From the NCBI GenBank assembly GCA_913045395.1, contig CAJWPV010000029.1, forward strand, positions 1 to 9,406: 9,406 bases of DNA. The letters are read 5' to 3'. The position numbers and the translations under genes are program-made. Positions 6,577 through 9,406 of this stretch are shown here, piece after piece; position 1 is the stretch's first letter; each line of letters opens with the position of its first letter. This DNA is from an uncultured Verrucomicrobiota bacterium (GTDB taxonomy: Bacteria; Verrucomicrobiota; Verrucomicrobiia; Limisphaerales; UBA1096). The notes beneath the pieces were generated by a model that ran no database searches, was not told the origin of the DNA, and saw only the letters and a list, made by a program, of their open reading frames with translations.

Positions 6577-6607
6577 GTGAAAAACGCAAAATAATTTTGT
6601 ATTATTT
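6577..6607 (+). promoter_or_regulatory. Candidate promoter with A+T inverted repeat before the DUF1549/DUF1553 gene
   Basis: GTGAAA (6577-6582) and TATTAT (6600-6605) are separated by 17 bp, a moderate sigma70-like match. The -10 box lies in a perfect 7-bp inverted repeat, AAATAAT at 6589-6595 and ATTATTT at 6601-6607, which overlaps a second one, CAAAA-TAA-TTTTG at 6587-6599. The repeats may be a regulator site or only low-complexity A+T sequence. They lie 43 bp before the chosen ATG. Confidence 0.35.
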
Positions 6608-6649
6608 GGCTTGCATCTTTGTCAAATCGGTCGATGTTTCCCCAAACCG

Positions 6650-9154
6650 ATGGCTGTTGATTTGACGGCATTTTCTAGGAGGGTTGCGTGGGTATCGGGA
6701 ATAGTGGGTCTTGGGTTGCTCGGAGCCCAGGCGGTGCAGGCCGAACTCGCGATATTGAGGCCGGGTTGGGGAGGCGAGAGCCTGAATCGCGTTACACTTC
6801 GCGGCGCTGATGCCCGGCAACAACTAATTGTCACACAAACACTCGGCGATGGGTCTATTGCCGACCAAACCCGCGAAGCCGCCCTGATTGCAGAGCCGGC
6901 TGGCTTGGAGCGGGTCACCGATGGCTTGGTGGAGCCACTGGCTAACGGCGTCGGTGTCATCACCGCGCGTACCCGTTCAGGCGAGATGGCTGTGATTCCG
7001 TTCGAGGTGAGTGCGGTTTCCGCCGAAAAGCCGGTGAGCTTTCCCAACTCAATTGTCCCGCTTTTTACCAAGCACGGCTGCAGTAGCGGCGGGTGTCATG
7101 GGAAGTCCAGCGGCCAGAACGGCTTCAAGCTTTCCCTGCTCGGCTTCGAGCCGCTGGAGGATTACGAGTATCTGCTCCGAGAGGCGCGTGGTCGCCGCAT
7201 TTTTCCGGCCGCACCCGAGCGCAGCCTGCTGTTGCTCAAGGCGACTGGCCAGTTGCCGCATGGCGGTGGCTCGCGCATTGATGCGGGTTCATTTGATTAC
7301 AAGACAATCGTCAAGTGGATACGCCAGGGAATGCCGTACGGCAAACCGAACGATCCAAGTCTCGAAGACATTGAGCTGTACCCCCCCGAGCGCATCATGG
7401 AGCCAGGCGCACGCCAGCAACTTGTGGTCCTGGCCAGGATGAGCGACGGGTCGGTCGAGGACATCACTCACTCTGCGGTATACGAGGCGAACAACCGTGA
7501 GTATGCCGAGGTGGACAATGCCGGCCTGGTTACCGCCGGGAGTGATTCGGGTGAGATTGCGGTGATGGTTCGCTATCAGGACAAGGCATCGGTGTTTCGC
7601 GCATCGGTTCCGTTGGGTGCCCCGGTGGACAACCTGCCGACCGAGGTAAACTTCGTGGACAATTTTATTTTTACGAAATGGAAACTGGTCGGCATGCCAC
7701 CATCGGAGGTGGCAGCGGATACGACATATCTTCGGCGCGTGACACTCGATATCGCCGGGCGCATGCCAACTGTTGTAGAGGCGAAATCATTTCTCGATGA
7801 CCAAGCGCCAGACAAACGCCAACGACTCGTCGAACGGTTGCTCCGCAGCGAGGAATATGCCGAGTATTTTGCAAACAAATGGTCGGCGCTGCTGCGCAAC
7901 AAGCGCGCCAACGGGGCGCAGCTTCGCTCGACTCTCGCCTTTTATGACTGGATCAAGGAGAGCCTGTACAATAACAAACCGTACGATCGGTTTGTGCGCG
8001 AAATTGTGGCGGCTTCCGGCGGGATTGACCAAAGCCCGCCATCTGCCTGGTACAAGCAGGTCAGTTCGCAGCAAGCGCAGATGGAGGACGCAGCGCAGTT
8101 GTTTCTCGGGACGCGATTGCAGTGCGCGCAATGCCATCATCATCCATTTGAAAAATGGTCTCAGAACGACTACTACCAGTTCATGGCGTTTTTCTCGCGC
8201 GTCAGCAAGGCCCCCTCCGGTCGCCCGGGCGAGGAGATCATTTTTCACCGGGCCGGTGTGGCACAGGTAACCAACAAAAAAACCAACAAGCCGGTAAAGC
8301 CGGCTGGGCTCGGTGGTGGCGAAATGAAAATTGCGCCTGTTGACGATCCTCGCCATCGCCTGGTCGATTGGATGCGAGCAGACCGCAGTCGGCTTTTTTC
8401 AAAGACGCTCGTGAACCGTTATTGGAAGCACTTCTTCGGCCGGGGCTTGGTCGATCCCGAGGATGACTTTCGCTCCACCAACCCGCCGACGCACCCCAGG
8501 CTGCTCGATGCGTTGGCCGATCATTTTGAAAAAACTGGCTACGACCTGAAAGCATTGGTGAGAGTCATCGCCTCGTCAACCACGTATCAACTCAGTTCTG
8601 TTCCAAACGGGCACAATGCAAAGGACAAGCATTACTTCTCTCGCTTCCAGCCCAAACGGCTCACGGCAGAAGTGCTGTACGACTCTTTGAATGACCTCAT
8701 CATGGCGAGGAGTAACTTCGGCGACTTGCCGGTCGGCACGCGTGCGGTATGCCTTCCGGACAACAGCTACAACAGTTCCAACTATTTTCTGAGTGTTTTT
8801 GGGAGGCCGGATTCATCAAGCGCCTGCGAGTGCGAGCGCTCACAGGAAGCCAGCTTGGCACAGAGCCTACATTTGTTTAACGCCAAAAATATACACGAGC
8901 AACTGGCGCGCAAGGACGGTCGCGCCGCCAAGCTTGCAGCTGACAAGGGACAAGATCATTCAGCAAAAATAAACAGCCTTTACTACCAGGCATTCGCGAG
9001 GCTTCCTCGCAGGGAGGAGGCCAATGTAGCGCTTGCATATTTGACTCGCGAGGCGTTCGACAAGGAGGGCAAACCTGCGGATAAAACCAAGGAGCGTTAC
9101 GAGGATATTCTTTGGGCCTTGGCCAACACCAAGGAGTTCCTTTTCAATCACTGA
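6650..9154 (+). CDS. Secreted DUF1549/DUF1553 protein with Ig-like (Big2) domains and c-type haem motifs (834 aa)
   Basis: A large exported protein of the PSD1/DUF1549-DUF1553 type abundant in Planctomycetota and Verrucomicrobiota; its biochemical role is not established. From the ATG at 6650 there is a signal peptide (1-31; basic SRR, hydrophobic VSGIVGLGLLGA, cleavage after AVQA). An Ig-like Big2-type domain follows (about 32-125), then a planctomycete-cytochrome-like segment (about 126-215) with C144-x4-C149-H150 in HGCSSGGCHGKSSGQNGF. A second Big2-like domain is at about 228-322. DUF1549 (about 328-510) begins VNFVDNFIFTKW and ends with a canonical haem motif C492-A-Q-C495-H496 followed by HHPFEKW. 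DUF1553 (about 569-825) contains LVNRYWKHFFGRGLVDPEDD and the conserved CECER block (C726, C728, R730). An upstream TTG at 6611 is in frame but would put 13 residues before the signal peptide. Predicted location is periplasm or outer surface. Relatives are often paired with DUF1501 and PPC-domain genes; here a PPC-like gene starts 48 bp downstream. Confidence 0.94.
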   Translation: MAVDLTAFSRRVAWVSGIVGLGLLGAQAVQAELAILRPGWGGESLNRVTLRGADARQQLIVTQTLGDGSIADQTREAALIAEPAGLERVTDGLVEPLANGVGVITARTRSGEMAVIPFEVSAVSAEKPVSFPNSIVPLFTKHGCSSGGCHGKSSGQNGFKLSLLGFEPLEDYEYLLREARGRRIFPAAPERSLLLLKATGQLPHGGGSRIDAGSFDYKTIVKWIRQGMPYGKPNDPSLEDIELYPPERIMEPGARQQLVVLARMSDGSVEDITHSAVYEANNREYAEVDNAGLVTAGSDSGEIAVMVRYQDKASVFRASVPLGAPVDNLPTEVNFVDNFIFTKWKLVGMPPSEVAADTTYLRRVTLDIAGRMPTVVEAKSFLDDQAPDKRQRLVERLLRSEEYAEYFANKWSALLRNKRANGAQLRSTLAFYDWIKESLYNNKPYDRFVREIVAASGGIDQSPPSAWYKQVSSQQAQMEDAAQLFLGTRLQCAQCHHHPFEKWSQNDYYQFMAFFSRVSKAPSGRPGEEIIFHRAGVAQVTNKKTNKPVKPAGLGGGEMKIAPVDDPRHRLVDWMRADRSRLFSKTLVNRYWKHFFGRGLVDPEDDFRSTNPPTHPRLLDALADHFEKTGYDLKALVRVIASSTTYQLSSVPNGHNAKDKHYFSRFQPKRLTAEVLYDSLNDLIMARSNFGDLPVGTRAVCLPDNSYNSSNYFLSVFGRPDSSSACECERSQEASLAQSLHLFNAKNIHEQLARKDGRAAKLAADKGQDHSAKINSLYYQAFARLPRREEANVALAYLTREAFDKEGKPADKTKERYEDILWALANTKEFLFNH

Positions 9155-9202
9155 GCTGGCCCCGTGTTGAATTCCCTGCTTGACCCAAGTGTCAATCACG
9201 GC

Positions 9203-9406
9203 ATGCATTTGATCCGACTTTACAGACGTGTGACGGTTGTCCCTCTGTTATGCATGGTGGCTGCCCAGGCGCTTGGCGAATTGCCGACCGCACGGATGAC
9301 GGCGATCTTCCCAATGGGATGCCGGATCGGTGCTGAGGCCGAGGTTCAGGTTCACGGTGCGGATCTCGATGGGGCGACGGCGCTACGGTTTTCGGACCCC
9401 GGAATA
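9203..9406 (+). CDS. Secreted protein with PPC/IPT-like N-terminal domain, first 68 residues (cut by right window edge)
   Basis: The frame is open from the ATG at 9203 to the last base, exactly 68 codons. The start is a signal peptide: MHLIRLYRRVTVVPLLCMVA followed by AQALG, with a basic n-region and hydrophobic core. The mature part reads PTARMTAIFPMGCRIGAEAE and then VQVHGADLDGATALRFSDPG. This fits the opening beta-sandwich of planctomycete/verrucomicrobial PPC (bacterial pre-peptidase C-terminal domain) proteins, whose usual form is IFPxGxxxGxxVEVxxxGxDLxxAxxLxFSxPGI. It starts 48 bp after the DUF1549/DUF1553 gene and is probably in one operon with it. A GTG at 9164 and a TTG at 9167 are in frame, but the ATG gives a cleaner signal peptide. 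The function is unknown and the missing C terminus prevents a firm family call. Confidence 0.72.
   Translation, partial: MHLIRLYRRVTVVPLLCMVAAQALGELPTARMTAIFPMGCRIGAEAEVQVHGADLDGATALRFSDPGI

Noticed and set aside
6552..6586. Possible terminator after the miaE-like gene
   Set aside because: The GCC/GGC pairing is too short and no T tract follows it.
8276..8282. Run of seven A in the DUF1549/DUF1553 gene as a programmed frameshift site
   Set aside because: The codon phase (AAA AAA ACC) does not fit the X XXY YYZ slippery pattern and the zero frame continues normally to DUF1553.
7787..8356. 189-codon minus-strand open frame opposite the DUF1549/DUF1553 gene
   Set aside because: Antisense shadow of a well-supported gene; no family features.

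Overview
The window looks like chromosomal DNA of moderate to high G+C from a member of the PVC group, most likely Verrucomicrobiota. Two things point there. The plus strand carries a large secreted DUF1549/DUF1553 (planctomycete-type cytochrome) protein followed by a PPC-type secreted protein, a pairing typical of Planctomycetota and Verrucomicrobiota. The housekeeping proteins are full length and bacterial but of a TGS-less ThrS / short Jag type. The phylum call is an inference from protein style; no rRNA or other marker is present to settle it.

Layout. Positions 1-5720 are one compact minus-strand gene cluster read from right to left: rpmH (L34), rnpA (RNase P protein), yidD, yidC, a short jag/khpB, thrS and serA (cut by the left edge). 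Gaps are short: 17 bp rpmH-rnpA, 1 bp rnpA-yidD, 9 bp yidD-yidC, 14 bp yidC-jag and 39 bp thrS-serA. The exception is about 115 bp in front of thrS. A strong sigma70-like promoter (TTGACA, 16 bp, TATTTT) lies about 100 bp upstream of rpmH and probably drives the cluster. The first five genes are the widely conserved rpmH-rnpA-yidD-yidC-jag block (ribosome, tRNA 5' maturation, membrane protein insertion, RNA binding). Attaching threonyl-tRNA synthetase and the first enzyme of serine synthesis downstream is less usual.

Positions 5721-5975 are a divergent intergenic region. The plus strand then carries a MiaE-type diiron tRNA hydroxylase (5976-6551), a DUF1549/DUF1553 protein with two c-type haem-like motifs (6650-9154), and the signal peptide and first domain of a PPC-like secreted protein cut by the right edge (9203-9406).

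Functionally, the left two thirds and miaE concern translation: ribosomal protein, tRNA processing, tRNA charging, tRNA modification and membrane insertion of nascent proteins. The right third begins a secreted-protein locus of the kind that is expanded in this phylum and poorly understood. I saw no CRISPR array, tRNA, rRNA, insertion sequence or prophage gene. I do not see a clearly new system; the most notable points are the non-canonical CX4CH motif, miaE divergent from the rpmH cluster, the thrS-serA extension, and the lack of recognisable Shine-Dalgarno sequences at nearly every start.
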